From the NCBI RefSeq assembly GCF_900104775.1, contig NZ_FNSA01000003.1, positions 3,286,001-3,350,000 on the forward strand: DNA of 64,000 nucleotides, written 5' to 3'. The notes beneath the pieces are model-generated. The model was not told the DNA's origin and made no database searches. It saw only the letters and a list, made by a program, of their open reading frames with translations. Of the stretch, positions 40,079 through 49,401 are shown piece by piece (position 1 is the first letter of the stretch; the number at the start of each line of letters is the position of its first letter). A program made the position numbers and the translations under genes. Origin of the DNA: Tsukamurella tyrosinosolvens. GTDB lineage: Bacteria; Actinomycetota; Actinomycetes; Mycobacteriales; Mycobacteriaceae.

Positions 40079-41383
40079 TCAGCCGAAGGCGATGACCAGG
40101 ATCAACACCAGCAACGCGACCACCGCCACCCCCACCAGCACCAGGACCGCGGGCGACATCCCGCCTGCGGAGGGGGCCTTCGCGGGCTGCGCGCGCGGCG
40201 CCGGCGGGCGCGGCACCGCGCCGGACCGGGCGCCCGCGTTCGCACCGTACAGCGGCTGCGGGGCGGCCGACTGCCGCGCGGCGGGCTGCGGAGCCGACGG
40301 CTGCGGGGCGGGCCGCGCCGGCGGGTAGCCGGCCCGGTGCGCCTGCCCGCGGATACCGGGCGCGACGGTGCGCTGCACGGGCACCGACGGACGCCCCGCG
40401 GTCGCGGGCAGCGACGGACGTCCCGCCGTGGCCGGGGCCTGCGGCCCGGACGGATGCCCGGGGCCGGGCACGTACCCGGGCGGCGCGGGGCGCGGCACCG
40501 GGCGCGGCGCGGGCCGGCCGACGGGGGCCGAGAACGCGGACTTGAGCGCGGTCGCGAACTCCTTGCACGTGGCGAACCGCTCCGCCGGGGTCTTCGCGAG
40601 GCCGCGCGCGACCACCGCGTCGACCGCGGGCGGCACGCCCTCGCGGATCTGCGAGATGCGGGGCGGCGGCGCGTTGAAGTGGGCGTCGATCACCGCGTCG
40701 GTGCTCGCACCCGTGTACGGCACCTTGCCCGTCACCAGGTGGAAGAACGTCGCGGCCAGCGAGTACTGGTCCGAGCGCGGATCGAGCTCCTCGCCGCACA
40801 GCTGCTCCGGGGAGGCGTAGGCGAGCGTCGCGAGCACGGTGCCGACGGCAGTGAGCTGCGAGGTGTCCTCGCCGCCCTTCGCCACGCCGAAGTCGGTGAG
40901 CAGCGCCCGCCGCTCGTCGCCGTCGTCCTCATCGTCGGCGGCCGCGACCAGGATGTTCGCGGGCTTGATGTCGCGGTGGAGCAGGCCGGCGCGGTGCGCC
41001 CGGTCCAGCCCGCGGCCGATCTGGCCGATGATCTCGACGGCGACCGCCGGATCGAGTCCGCCGGGGCTGCGCTTGAGCAGCACCGAGCAATCGTCGCCCT
41101 CGACGTACTGCATCGCGATCCACAGCCGGGCGCCCTCGGTGCCGCGGTTGTAGATGGTGACGACGTTGGGGTGGTCGAGCCGGGCGGCGAGCTCGGCCTC
41201 CCGTAGGAAGCGCTTGCGGAAGGCCTCGTCGCCCGAGTACCCGGCGCCCAGGACCTTGAGCGCGTCGTACCGGGGCAGCTCGGGGTGCTTGGCGAGGTAG
41301 ACGGAGCCCATGCCGCCCGAACCGAGGCGCCGCTCGATCCGATAACCGCCGATCACCGTCCCGGGTGCGAGTTCGTCACTCAT
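40079..41383 (-). CDS. Membrane-anchored Ser/Thr protein kinase
   Basis: A 434-residue Hanks-type kinase. Glycine loop GSGGMGSVY, ATP Lys43 (ALKVL), catalytic HRDIKPANIL (Asp138), DFG (Asp164) and SPEQL. An acidic insertion (DDEDDGDERR) sits between the catalytic loop and DFG. After the kinase domain (to about 275) comes a Pro/Ala-rich linker with short repeats (TAGRPSLP, TAGRPSVP), then one transmembrane helix at about 411-433 ending the protein. There is no extracellular PASTA or other sensor domain. It is not PknA/B by context; its substrate is unknown. It lies 80 bp upstream of dnaE on the same strand. Confidence 0.92.
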   Translation of the reverse strand: MSDELAPGTVIGGYRIERRLGSGGMGSVYLAKHPELPRYDALKVLGAGYSGDEAFRKRFLREAELAARLDHPNVVTIYNRGTEGARLWIAMQYVEGDDCSVLLKRSPGGLDPAVAVEIIGQIGRGLDRAHRAGLLHRDIKPANILVAAADDEDDGDERRALLTDFGVAKGGEDTSQLTAVGTVLATLAYASPEQLCGEELDPRSDQYSLAATFFHLVTGKVPYTGASTDAVIDAHFNAPPPRISQIREGVPPAVDAVVARGLAKTPAERFATCKEFATALKSAFSAPVGRPAPRPVPRPAPPGYVPGPGHPSGPQAPATAGRPSLPATAGRPSVPVQRTVAPGIRGQAHRAGYPPARPAPQPSAPQPAARQSAAPQPLYGANAGARSGAVPRPPAPRAQPAKAPSAGGMSPAVLVLVGVAVVALLVLILVIAFG

Positions 41384-41482
41384 GTCGGTCGCTTCTGCCC
41401 CATATCGTCCGTTCCGTCGAGCACCAGCGTAACCCGCTCGCGGACCGTCGCCCCGGTGGCGAGCCCTTCGCCGACTCGCGCG

Positions 41483-43312
41483 TCAGATCTCGACGCCCTC
41501 GAACTGGGCCCGGTAGAGGCCGGCGTAGTGCCCGCCGGACGCCAGCAGCTCGTCGTGCGAGCCCTGCTCGACGATCCGCCCGTGATCCATGACGACGATG
41601 ACGTCCGCGTCGCGGATGGTCGACAGGCGGTGCGCGATGACGAAGCTCGTGCGGTCCGCGCGCAGCGCGTGCATCGCCTGCTGCAGCAGTACCTCCGTGC
41701 GGGTGTCCACCGAGCTGGTCGCCTCGTCGAGGATGAGGATGGCCGGCTCGGCGAGGAAGGCCCGCGCGATGGTGATGAGCTGACGCTCGCCCGCGGAGAC
41801 GCTGCCGGACTCGTCGTCGAGCACGGTGTCGTAGCCGTCGGGCAGCGAGTGCGCGAAGCGGTCGACGAAGGTGGCGCGCGCGGCGGCGTAGACCTCCTCG
41901 TCGGTCGCGTCGAGGCGGCCGTACCGGATGTTCTCCCGGATCGTGCCCTCGAACAGCCAGGTGTCCTGCAGCACCATGCCCATCCTGCGGCGCAGGTCCG
42001 CGCGCTCGACCTCGGCGATATCGACCCCATCGATGGTGATCCGGCCGCCGCTGAGCTCGTAGAACCGCATGATCAGGTTGACCAGGGTGGTCTTGCCCGC
42101 GCCCGTGTGGCCGACGATGGCGACCGTGCGGCCCGGCTCGGCGACCAGGTTCAGGCCCTCGATCAGCGGCTCGTCCGGCTTGTACCCGAACGAGACGTCC
42201 TCGAAGGCGACGCGGCCCCGCGTGGGCTTCGGCAGTGCGCCGGTGCGCTCGGCGGTCTGCTCCTCGGCGTCGAGGATGGCGAAGACGCGCTCCGCGGAGG
42301 CGACGCCCGACTGCAGCATGTTCACCATCGAGGCCATCTGGGTGACCGGCTGGGTGAACTGCCGCGAGTACTGGATGAAGGCGATCACGTCGCCCAGGCT
42401 CATGCCGCCCGCGGCCACCCGCAGCCCGCCGACGACGCACACGGCGACGTACTGCAGGTTGCCGACGAACATGCTGATCGGCATCACCAGGCCGGACAGG
42501 AACTGCGCCTTGTAGCTCGCGTTCATCAGAGCGTCGTTCTCCGTCGCGAAACGCTCCTGCAGGGCGTCGCCGCGGCCGTAGACGGTGACCAGATCGTGCC
42601 CGGTGAAGGCCTCCTCGACCTGGGCGTTGAGCGAGCCGGTGGACTTCCACTGCGCGACGAAGTGCTTCTGGCTCCGCTTCATGATCTGGCCCGCGAAGAT
42701 CACGATCAGCGGGATCACGACGACCGCGACGGCGGTGAGCAGCGGCGACACGACGAGCATCATGATCAGCACGCCGATCACGGTGAACGCCGAGACGATG
42801 AGCTGGCTCAGCGCCTGCGTCAGCGACTGGCCGAGGTTGTCGATGTCGTTGGTCACGCGGGAGAGCAGCTCGCCGCGGGGCTGCTTGTCGAAGTAGCTCA
42901 GCGGCAGCCGGTTCAGCTTCTCCTCGACCTCCCGCCGGAGCGAGTACATGACGCGTTGCACCGCGCCGTTGAGCAGGAAGCCCTGCGCGTACTGCAGCGC
43001 CGCGCTCGCCACGAACAGCGCGATCACCCAGGCGAGGATCGTTCCGACGCGGGAGAAGTCGATGCCCGGCCCGTGCTGCAACTGCGAGCGGAAGCCGTCG
43101 TAGATCGCGTCCACCGCGCTGCCGATCACCTTCGGGGCGATCACCGCCGCCGTGACCGAGCCGACCGACAGCAGCACCGCCGCCGTCATCGCCGAGCGCT
43201 GCTCCCGCAGGCGGCCGAGGAGACGCTTGAGCGAGGGCCAGAAGGTCATCGGCTTCTGGGTGGGCGAGCCCGCCGTCGCCGCGGCGGCGGCCCGTGCTCC
43301 GGGTCCGGTCAT
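41483..43312 (-). CDS. ABC exporter half-transporter, catalytic partner
   Basis: A 609-residue type IV ABC exporter subunit: six-helix transmembrane domain (MTAAVLLSVGSVTAAVIAPK to about residue 330), then a nucleotide-binding domain with Walker A GHTGAGKTT, Q-loop LQDTWLFEGT, Walker B ILILDEATSSVD (catalytic Glu present) and H-loop VIAHRLSTI. The signature reads SVSAGERQL, a departure from LSGGQ. With the partner encoded upstream, this fits a heterodimer in which one ATP site is degenerate (LmrCD/TM287-288 type). The ATG overlaps the partner's stop. Substrate unknown; multidrug or lipid export is possible. Confidence 0.93.
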   Translation of the reverse strand: MTGPGARAAAAATAGSPTQKPMTFWPSLKRLLGRLREQRSAMTAAVLLSVGSVTAAVIAPKVIGSAVDAIYDGFRSQLQHGPGIDFSRVGTILAWVIALFVASAALQYAQGFLLNGAVQRVMYSLRREVEEKLNRLPLSYFDKQPRGELLSRVTNDIDNLGQSLTQALSQLIVSAFTVIGVLIMMLVVSPLLTAVAVVVIPLIVIFAGQIMKRSQKHFVAQWKSTGSLNAQVEEAFTGHDLVTVYGRGDALQERFATENDALMNASYKAQFLSGLVMPISMFVGNLQYVAVCVVGGLRVAAGGMSLGDVIAFIQYSRQFTQPVTQMASMVNMLQSGVASAERVFAILDAEEQTAERTGALPKPTRGRVAFEDVSFGYKPDEPLIEGLNLVAEPGRTVAIVGHTGAGKTTLVNLIMRFYELSGGRITIDGVDIAEVERADLRRRMGMVLQDTWLFEGTIRENIRYGRLDATDEEVYAAARATFVDRFAHSLPDGYDTVLDDESGSVSAGERQLITIARAFLAEPAILILDEATSSVDTRTEVLLQQAMHALRADRTSFVIAHRLSTIRDADVIVVMDHGRIVEQGSHDELLASGGHYAGLYRAQFEGVEI

Positions 43313-45042
43313 GCTGCACTCCCCGCCGTCGCCTGGCTGCCGGCGATCTCCTGATAGGTGGGACACGTCTCGAGGAGCTCGGCGTGGGTGCCGTGGCCGA
43401 CCACCTCGCCGTCCTCGAGCACGAGGATCTGATCGGCGCCCGCGATCGTCGAGATGCGCTGGCCCACGATGAAGACGGTCGCCTCCCGCGTGTAGGGGCG
43501 CAACGCGGCGCGCAGCTTCGCGTCGGTCGCGAGGTCGAGCGCGGAGAAGCTGTCGTCGAAGAGGTAGATCGCCGGCTTCGCGACGAGCGCGCGGGCGATC
43601 GCGAGCCGCTGACGCTGGCCGCCGGAGACGTTGGTACCGCCCTGGGCGATCGGCGCGTCGAGGCCGCCGAGCTCGGCGACGAAGCCCTCCGCCTGCGCGA
43701 TGCGCAGGGCCTCGGCGAGCTCGTCGTCGGTCGCGTCGGGATTGCCGAAGCGCAGGTTGCTCGCGACGGTGCCGCTGAACAGGTAGCCGCGCTGCGGCAC
43801 CAGCCCGACGTGCCCCCACAGGGCGTCGGCGCGGAGGTCCCGGACGTCGACGCCGTCGTAGCGCACCGCACCCGCGGTCGCGTCGAACAGCCGCGCCAGC
43901 AGGTTGATCAGCGTCGACTTCCCCGACCCCGTGGACCCGATGATGGCGACGGTCTCCCCCGGCCGGGCCGACAGGTTCACGTTCTGCAGCACCGGTTTCG
44001 CGGCGCCCTGGTAACACATCGTGACGTCGTCCAGTTCGACGGTGCCGGTGATCGCGGGGAGCGGATCGGGCCGCTCCGGCGGCGCGACGGTGGAGGTGGT
44101 GGTGAGCACGTCGGTGATGCGCTCCGCCGCGACGGAGGCGCGCGGCACCGTCATCACCATGAAGGTCGCCATCATCACCGACATGAGGATCTGCATCATG
44201 TACTGCATGTAGGCGGTGACGGAGCCGATCTGGGCGGTGCCGTCGGCGATGAGGTGCGCCCCGAACCACCAGACCGCGACGGTGGAGAGGTTGAGCACGA
44301 GCATGACCCACGGGAACATGACGGCCATGAGCCGCATGACGCGGATGGAGGCGCCGGTGAGGGCGGTGTTGGCACCGTCGAACCGCTCCCGCTCGACGGG
44401 CTCGCGGACGAACGCCCGGATCACACGGACGCCCGTGAGCTGTTCGCGGAGCACCTGATTGACCGCATCGAGACGCGTCTGCACCACGCGGAAGCCGGGG
44501 ATCATCTTGGCGATGACGACGCCCAGGACCGCGCCGAGGACGGGCACGGCCACGACCATGAGCCAGGCGAGGCCCGGCTCCTCGCGCAGCGCCATGAAGA
44601 CGCCGCCGACGGCCATGAACGGCGCCTGGATCATCATCGACAGCGTCATCAGTACGAGCAGCTGGACCTGCTGCACGTCGTTGGTGGTGCGGGTGATCAG
44701 CGAGGCGGCGCCGAAGCCGGAGACCTCGCGGCCGGAGAAGGTGCGGACCCGGCCGAACAGGGACCGCCGGGTGTCGCGGCCGAAGGCCATGGCGCTGCGG
44801 GACGCAAAGTAGGTGGCGCCGCCGGCGGCGACCACCTGGAACAGCGTGATGGCCAGCATGATCCCGCCCATGCGCCAGATGTAGCCGGTGTCGCCGGTCG
44901 TGACGCCGAGATCGATGATCTTGGCGTTGATACTGGGCAGCACCAGATTGGCGACGACGCTGACGAGCTGGAAGGCGGCCACGGCGAGCAGCCAGGGCCG
45001 GTAGGGCCGCAGGTGGGCGGCGATGAGTCTGAGAAGGGTCAC
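43309..45042 (-). CDS. ABC exporter half-transporter, degenerate-site partner
   Basis: A 577-residue ABC exporter subunit with six transmembrane helices and an NBD: Walker A GSTGSGKST, Q-loop VPQRGYLFSGT, signature VSGGQRQRL, Walker B AIYLFDDSFSALD with Asp in place of the catalytic Glu, and GQRISTI where the H-loop His is replaced by Gln. These changes identify the partner contributing the inactive ATP site. The GTG start overlaps the TetR stop (GTGA), so tetR and both exporter genes form one operon. Confidence 0.93.
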   Translation of the reverse strand: MTLLRLIAAHLRPYRPWLLAVAAFQLVSVVANLVLPSINAKIIDLGVTTGDTGYIWRMGGIMLAITLFQVVAAGGATYFASRSAMAFGRDTRRSLFGRVRTFSGREVSGFGAASLITRTTNDVQQVQLLVLMTLSMMIQAPFMAVGGVFMALREEPGLAWLMVVAVPVLGAVLGVVIAKMIPGFRVVQTRLDAVNQVLREQLTGVRVIRAFVREPVERERFDGANTALTGASIRVMRLMAVMFPWVMLVLNLSTVAVWWFGAHLIADGTAQIGSVTAYMQYMMQILMSVMMATFMVMTVPRASVAAERITDVLTTTSTVAPPERPDPLPAITGTVELDDVTMCYQGAAKPVLQNVNLSARPGETVAIIGSTGSGKSTLINLLARLFDATAGAVRYDGVDVRDLRADALWGHVGLVPQRGYLFSGTVASNLRFGNPDATDDELAEALRIAQAEGFVAELGGLDAPIAQGGTNVSGGQRQRLAIARALVAKPAIYLFDDSFSALDLATDAKLRAALRPYTREATVFIVGQRISTIAGADQILVLEDGEVVGHGTHAELLETCPTYQEIAGSQATAGSAA

Positions 45043-45671
45043 GGGGGGCTGTTCCTTCGCGCGGTGGAGGGCTGGGCGGAGATGCCGTCGAGCAGGACGT
45101 CGACGATGCGGCGCGGCGACAGGACGTGCCCGTCGCTGATGTGGGGGTGGCTGCCGGAGAAGGTGAGCAGGCGCAGGAGATGGATCGCCTCCTCCGGTGG
45201 GACGGAGAGCTGGTCGGCGTCGTCGCCGATCACGCCGCGGAGGCGGGTCACGAGCGCGGGGCCGCCGTCCTTCGCCCGACGGTCCGCGTCCCGGTCGCGC
45301 CGGTGCGGCGGGGCGACGAGCCCGAGGGCGTCCATGAGACCGAAGATCCGCTGGAACCGCGCCTGGACGAGCTCGGTGAACCGGTAGAGCCGATCGCGGA
45401 GCGACAGTGCGGGATCGATCGCGTCGATCTCGGCGAGGAGCGGCGCGGGATCGAAGGACTCCGTCATCACCGCGTCGAGCAGGTCCTCCTTGGAGTCGAA
45501 GACCCGGAAGATGGTGCCCTCCGCGACGCCCGCGGCGGCGGCGATCTGCTTGGTCGTGGGGACCGTGCCGTGTTCCAGGAGCGCGTCGCGCGTGGCGGCG
45601 ATCAGCGCCGCGCGCCGCTCCTCCGGCGGGAGGTGCGGTGCGCGGGATCGGGTGTCGTTAGCCGCGGGCAC
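45039..45671 (-). CDS. TetR-family regulator of the ABC exporter
   Basis: A 210-residue TetR protein. The DNA-binding domain includes RRAALIAATRDALLEHGTVP, TKQIAAAAGVAEGTIFRVF and SKEDLLDAVM; the C-terminal ligand domain has LVQARFQRIFGLMDALGLVA. The GTG at 45671 is set by a promoter placed 7 nt upstream and by overlap of other starts with the operator. It is the first gene of an operon with the two exporter genes and almost surely represses it through the palindrome at 45689-45706, being released by an exporter substrate. Confidence 0.9.
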   Translation of the reverse strand: MPAANDTRSRAPHLPPEERRAALIAATRDALLEHGTVPTTKQIAAAAGVAEGTIFRVFDSKEDLLDAVMTESFDPAPLLAEIDAIDPALSLRDRLYRFTELVQARFQRIFGLMDALGLVAPPHRRDRDADRRAKDGGPALVTRLRGVIGDDADQLSVPPEEAIHLLRLLTFSGSHPHISDGHVLSPRRIVDVLLDGISAQPSTARRNSPP

Positions 45672-45678
45672 GACTTCG

Positions 45679-45707
45679 AGACTACAGATGTGAGCGCCCA
45701 CTCACAA
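45679..45707 (-). promoter_or_regulatory. Promoter of the tetR-ABC exporter operon
   Basis: On the minus strand a -35 TTGTGA (45702-45707), 17-bp spacer and -10 TAGTCT (45679-45684), with 7 nt to the GTG at 45671: a leaderless promoter. The spacer is filled by the TetR palindrome. Confidence 0.7.
45689..45706. promoter_or_regulatory. TetR operator of the ABC exporter operon
   Basis: TGTGAGCGCCCACTCACA has perfect six-base arms (TGTGAG/CTCACA) around six central bases. It occupies the spacer between -10 and -35, an ideal place for steric repression. Confidence 0.75.
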
Positions 45708-45756
45708 TTGATTTTCCGTTCGCCTCCGGCGAATCGGTCGATTGCGGGCGCGGCCG

Positions 45757-47124
45757 TCAGTCGAGGAGGTCACCGAGGGCCGCGTCGAGGTCCGGGTACG
45801 CGAAACCGAAGCCCGAGGCCGGCAGCACCGTCGACGTGGCGTGGCGTCCCGTGAGGCCGAGCGCCGGGTCGCTGCGCATCCCGATCGCTCCCAGCGCCAG
45901 CACCGGCGCGGGCGTCGGCGGCGCGGGCGGGCGGCGCAGGTGGCGCCGGAGCCCGCGCATCAGGTCGGCGTTACGCACGGGGTGCGGCGCGGCGGCGACG
46001 ACGACCCCGCCGGGCAGGTCGACGCCCGGTTCGATCCCGAGGCCCGCGCGGACGATCGCGAGCCAGTCGTCCCGGTGGATCCAGCTGAACCACTGGCGGC
46101 CGTCGCCCAGGCTGCCGCCGAGGAAGGCCCTGGTGACACCGACCATCTTCGCCATCGCGGGCGAGTCCGTGTCGAGGACGATCGACGTGCGCAGCACGGT
46201 CATGTGCTCCGTCTCGGCATCGGCGGCCGCCTCCTCCCAGGGGCGGGCGACGCCCGTCATCTGCGGCAGACCGGGCTCCGGTACCGGGGTGTCCTCCGTG
46301 CACCACCGCTCCCCCGCGTCGCTCCAGATCGCGGTCGTGCTCGCCTGCACCCACCGGCGGACGCCCTTGCCCCGCGCGGCGGCGACGAGGGCCCGCGTCG
46401 CGTCCACCCGGCTCGCGGTGAGCGCCGCGATGTTCGCCGCCGTGGGCCGGCAGTCGACCAGCTTCCCCGCGAGGTTGATCACCGCGGTGTTCGGCGCGTC
46501 GAGCACCGCCTCCCACGCCCCGACGGTGCGCCCGTCCCACGCGACCTGCGCGAAGGGCAGGTCGCGGCGGATCGAGCGGGTGAGGATCGTGACGTCGTGG
46601 CCGCGCCGGACGAGGTCGGCCGCGACCCGCCGGCCCAGCGCCCCGGTGCCGCCTGCGATGACCACGTTGAGCGGTTCAGCGGCGCGCGGCGGACCGGCAA
46701 GCATCGCCCATCGCGCCAGAGCCGTATCGGCGTCGGCGGCGAACCGCCGGGCGACGAGCCGGTCGAAGAACGGCCCGGACGCACCGGACGAGGTCACGGT
46801 CTGTTCGACGACGGTGCCGCCCGCGGCCGGCCGCAGCGTCCACCGGAGCGTCGTGATCCCGCCCGGCTCGTCCTGCGTGACGGCGAGGGCCCTCTCGGTC
46901 GCGAACTCGGTGACGACGGCGGGCGCCGCGAACCGGCGGTGCACCCACGCCGCGCGGAGATCCGGCACCCAATCGAGACGGGCACCGAGGGCGACCGGGT
47001 CGCGCAGCGGCGCCGAGGTGACGAAGGGCTGCCACAGCGGCAAGCGCTCCAGGTCGAGGAGGACGTCCCAGAGCGCACGCGCCGGAAGGGCGATGAATCC
47101 ACTGCTGCGATGCACGGTTGCCAT
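45757..47124 (-). CDS. SRPBCC domain fused to a TIGR01777-type SDR epimerase
   Basis: A 455-residue two-part protein. Residues 1-145 form an SRPBCC/START-like lipid-binding domain (SSGFIALPARALWDVLLDLE, LRWTLRPAAGGTVVEQTV). From about 152 an NAD(P)-binding Rossmann domain follows (VVIAGGTGALGRRVAADLVR), with VINLAGKLVDCR, SWIHRDDWLAIV and a C-terminal DUF1731 segment ending SGFGFAYPDLDAALGDLL, as in TIGR01777 proteins. The natural substrate is unknown. ATG at 47124 lies 7 nt after TAGCGT. It ends 86 bp from the tetR start. Confidence 0.85.
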   Translation of the reverse strand: MATVHRSSGFIALPARALWDVLLDLERLPLWQPFVTSAPLRDPVALGARLDWVPDLRAAWVHRRFAAPAVVTEFATERALAVTQDEPGGITTLRWTLRPAAGGTVVEQTVTSSGASGPFFDRLVARRFAADADTALARWAMLAGPPRAAEPLNVVIAGGTGALGRRVAADLVRRGHDVTILTRSIRRDLPFAQVAWDGRTVGAWEAVLDAPNTAVINLAGKLVDCRPTAANIAALTASRVDATRALVAAARGKGVRRWVQASTTAIWSDAGERWCTEDTPVPEPGLPQMTGVARPWEEAAADAETEHMTVLRTSIVLDTDSPAMAKMVGVTRAFLGGSLGDGRQWFSWIHRDDWLAIVRAGLGIEPGVDLPGGVVVAAAPHPVRNADLMRGLRRHLRRPPAPPTPAPVLALGAIGMRSDPALGLTGRHATSTVLPASGFGFAYPDLDAALGDLLD

Positions 47125-47131
47125 GGCTTCG

Positions 47132-47137
47132 ACGCTA
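47132..47137 (-). promoter_or_regulatory. -10 hexamer of the SRPBCC-SDR gene (leaderless)
   Basis: TAGCGT on the minus strand, 7 nt before the ATG at 47124. Confidence 0.5.
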
Positions 47138-47209
47138 GTTCGCGATGACGCGGATTCACTGTGCGATCACGGAGAGCTTTCTCACATCGTGAGATGCCTC
47201 TCGTGTTAG

Positions 47210-47794
47210 TCAGGTGTAGACCAGACTGAGAACCAATCGGCTGAGACCAGCGCCGCCGGCCTGAATGAGGACGTACACGTACGGATCCGTCGGCCTCGCG
47301 GACACCGCGACGACAGCGCGACACCTGTCGAGCCGGCCCTGCTCCACCGCCTGCGTCACGAGGAACTCCCAACTGCTCCCGTCCCGCTCGAAGCGCGATC
47401 CCGGCGCCGCATCGACGATGCGCACGGAGCCGGGAATCTCTCTGAACCCGACCTGCCGCGTGGGGTCGCGGCAGTCCGCGGCGAGCTCACGGACAGTGCG
47501 CTCACCGAGTTGCGAGAGGAAGCCGTCGAGCCCACCGGTCACGGTGTCGAAGACGGCGTACATCGACGAATCCCGTGACACGTACTCCTGCGCCGTGACG
47601 ACGGTGATCGACTCCGGAAGCGCGGCACCCGTCCACCTCTTCACGACCGCCCGAACCCCGTCGGCATCGAGCTGGCGCGTCGTGTCACCGAAGGTCACAC
47701 ACGAGGCGACCACGAAGACGAAGACGGCCAGCACGGCCGCGGCGGCGACAACGGGGACAGCGCACCCGGGCAGCCTCGCCCACGATCGATTCAT
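47210..47794 (-). CDS. Putative exported lipoprotein, unknown function
   Basis: A 194-residue protein with an N-terminal hydrophobic segment (residues 12-31) ending in a lipobox-like VASC (Cys32), so it may be lipid-anchored; a plain membrane anchor is the alternative. The outer part (VRAVVKRWTGAALPESITVV, FREIPGSVRIVDAA, CRAVVAVSARPTDPYVYVLI) has two further Cys and ends in hydrophobic strands. No family recognised. ATG at 47794 lies 6 nt after TATCGT (47801-47806). It is a single gene on the minus strand. Confidence 0.68.
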   Translation of the reverse strand: MNRSWARLPGCAVPVVAAAAVLAVFVFVVASCVTFGDTTRQLDADGVRAVVKRWTGAALPESITVVTAQEYVSRDSSMYAVFDTVTGGLDGFLSQLGERTVRELAADCRDPTRQVGFREIPGSVRIVDAAPGSRFERDGSSWEFLVTQAVEQGRLDRCRAVVAVSARPTDPYVYVLIQAGGAGLSRLVLSLVYT

Positions 47795-47800
47795 TCCAAC

Positions 47801-47806
47801 ACGATA
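47801..47806 (-). promoter_or_regulatory. -10 hexamer of the putative lipoprotein gene (leaderless)
   Basis: TATCGT on the minus strand, 6 nt before the ATG at 47794. Confidence 0.5.
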
Positions 47807-47824
47807 CCGATGCAGAGCAGTAAT

Positions 47825-48478
47825 TTATCGCGGCGGCACCGGACGGTCGTCGGGGCCGGGGGCGGCGGTCACCGTCGACGACGGCAGCAGGGCGGAGACG
47901 CCGAAGCGGGCACCGGCGCGCGGGAGGACCTGGACGGACCGCACCCCGGGCCGACCGGACACCGCACGCAGTGCATCGCCGGTGCCCCACACCACCACGC
48001 CGACCACCGCGGGCACGCCCGCGCGCAGCCGGGCCGCGGTGACGCGGGCGATCGCGTCGCCCCGGTCGCCGGGCGCGACGAGCGTCGGCATCGCCAGGGC
48101 GGCCAGCTCGCTCGCCGCCCGCACGCCCTCGATGCTCTGGCCCGTCGGCACCGTCGCGGTGGGGGTCGCGACGCCGGGGATCCGCACCCGGACCAGCACC
48201 CGGCCCACGCGGTCGAGGCCCGCGGCACGGGCCCACACCTCGTCGGGCGTCCACTCCGCGGCCGGGGAGACCAGCGCCCAGCGCCGCTCTCCGGCGGGCG
48301 CCGCGGCCAGGGAGGCGCGGGCGTCGCCGAGGTACTCCGCGACGGCCTGACCCGACTGCGGGCCGAGGCGGTCACCGTCGGGCCGCACGACCCGCACCGG
48401 GGTCTCCGACCCGAGCCAGAAGGACAGGCCGAGGGCCACGGCGAGCAGCGCGGCCCAGCCCGCGAGGGTGCGACTCAC
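47825..48478 (-). CDS. Membrane-anchored protein of unknown function downstream of rluD
   Basis: A 217-residue protein. One N-terminal hydrophobic helix ([18 protein letters not shown]) anchors or exports it; the rest is an Ala-rich domain ([60 protein letters not shown]). No motif known to me. The GTG overlaps the rluD stop (GTGA), so it is co-translated with rluD and lspA, and its job may be linked to the envelope. Confidence 0.72.
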   Translation of the reverse strand: MSRTLAGWAALLAVALGLSFWLGSETPVRVVRPDGDRLGPQSGQAVAEYLGDARASLAAAPAGERRWALVSPAAEWTPDEVWARAAGLDRVGRVLVRVRIPGVATPTATVPTGQSIEGVRAASELAALAMPTLVAPGDRGDAIARVTAARLRAGVPAVVGVVVWGTGDALRAVSGRPGVRSVQVLPRAGARFGVSALLPSSTVTAAPGPDDRPVPPR

Positions 48479-49401
48479 GCGTCCCGCAGGACGTCCAGGG
48501 CGTGCTGCAGGTCGTCGGGGTACGGCGAGGTGAACTCGACGTACTCCCCCTGCGTGGGATGCGTGAAGCCGAGGGTGCGGGCGTGCAGCCACTGGCGGTC
48601 CAGGCCCAACTTCTTCGCGAGCACCGGATCGGAACCGTAGGTCGGGTCGCCGCAGCACGGGTGGTGCAGCGCCGCGAAGTGCACGCGGATCTGGTGCGTG
48701 CGTCCGGTTTCCAGGTGCACGTCCAGCAGCGTCGCGGCCTGGAAGGCCTCGATCGTGTCGTAGTGGGTGATCGACGGCTTGCCGTCCTTGGTGACCGCGA
48801 ACTTCCAGTCGGAGCTGCGGTGCCGGCCGATCGGCGCGTCGATGGTGCCGGACATCGGGTCCGGGTGGCCCTGCACCAGCGCGTGGTACCGCTTGTCGAC
48901 GGTGCGCTGCTTGAACGCCCGCTTGAGCACGGTGTAGGCGCGCTCGGAGACGGCGACGGCCATGACGCCGGACGTGCCGACGTCGAGGCGGTGCACGATG
49001 CCCTGCCGCTCCGGCGCGCCGGACGTGGAGATCCGGAAGCCCGCGGCGGCGAGGCCGCCGATCACCGTCGGGCCGGTCCAGCCGACCGAGGCGTGCGCGG
49101 CGACGCCGACGGGCTTGTCGACGACCACGATGTCGGCGTCGGAGTAGAGGATGTTCATCCCCGGCACCGGCTCGGCCACGATCTCCAGCGGCCGCGCGGG
49201 CTCGGGCAGCGTGACGTCGAGCAGGGCGCCGGCGTGCAGCTTGTCGGACTTGCCGACCGCGACCCCGTCGAGGGTGACGGAGCCCTCCGCCGCGAGCTCC
49301 GAGACGACGGTGCGGGAGAGGCCCAGCAGGCGGGCGACGCCCGCGTCGACCCGCAGGCCGTCGAGCCCGTCGGGGACGGGCATGGTGCGCGACTCACGCA
49401 T
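48475..49401 (-). CDS. RluD-family rRNA pseudouridine synthase
   Basis: A 308-residue enzyme with an N-terminal S4 RNA-binding domain ([34 protein letters not shown]) and the RluA/RluD catalytic domain: [24 protein letters not shown] (catalytic Asp), [11 protein letters not shown] and [16 protein letters not shown]. It should modify uridines of 23S rRNA. ATG at 49401 has GGAGG 6 nt upstream, inside the lspA 3' end (8-bp overlap). Confidence 0.93.
   Translation of the reverse strand: MRESRTMPVPDGLDGLRVDAGVARLLGLSRTVVSELAAEGSVTLDGVAVGKSDKLHAGALLDVTLPEPARPLEIVAEPVPGMNILYSDADIVVVDKPVGVAAHASVGWTGPTVIGGLAAAGFRISTSGAPERQGIVHRLDVGTSGVMAVAVSERAYTVLKRAFKQRTVDKRYHALVQGHPDPMSGTIDAPIGRHRSSDWKFAVTKDGKPSITHYDTIEAFQAATLLDVHLETGRTHQIRVHFAALHHPCCGDPTYGSDPVLAKKLGLDRQWLHARTLGFTHPTQGEYVEFTSPYPDDLQHALDVLRDA

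Noticed and set aside
41483-44311. Extended N-terminus for the second ABC exporter subunit.
   Set aside because: The extension reads through the partner gene out of phase; the ATG at 43312 overlaps the partner stop and begins a normal exporter.
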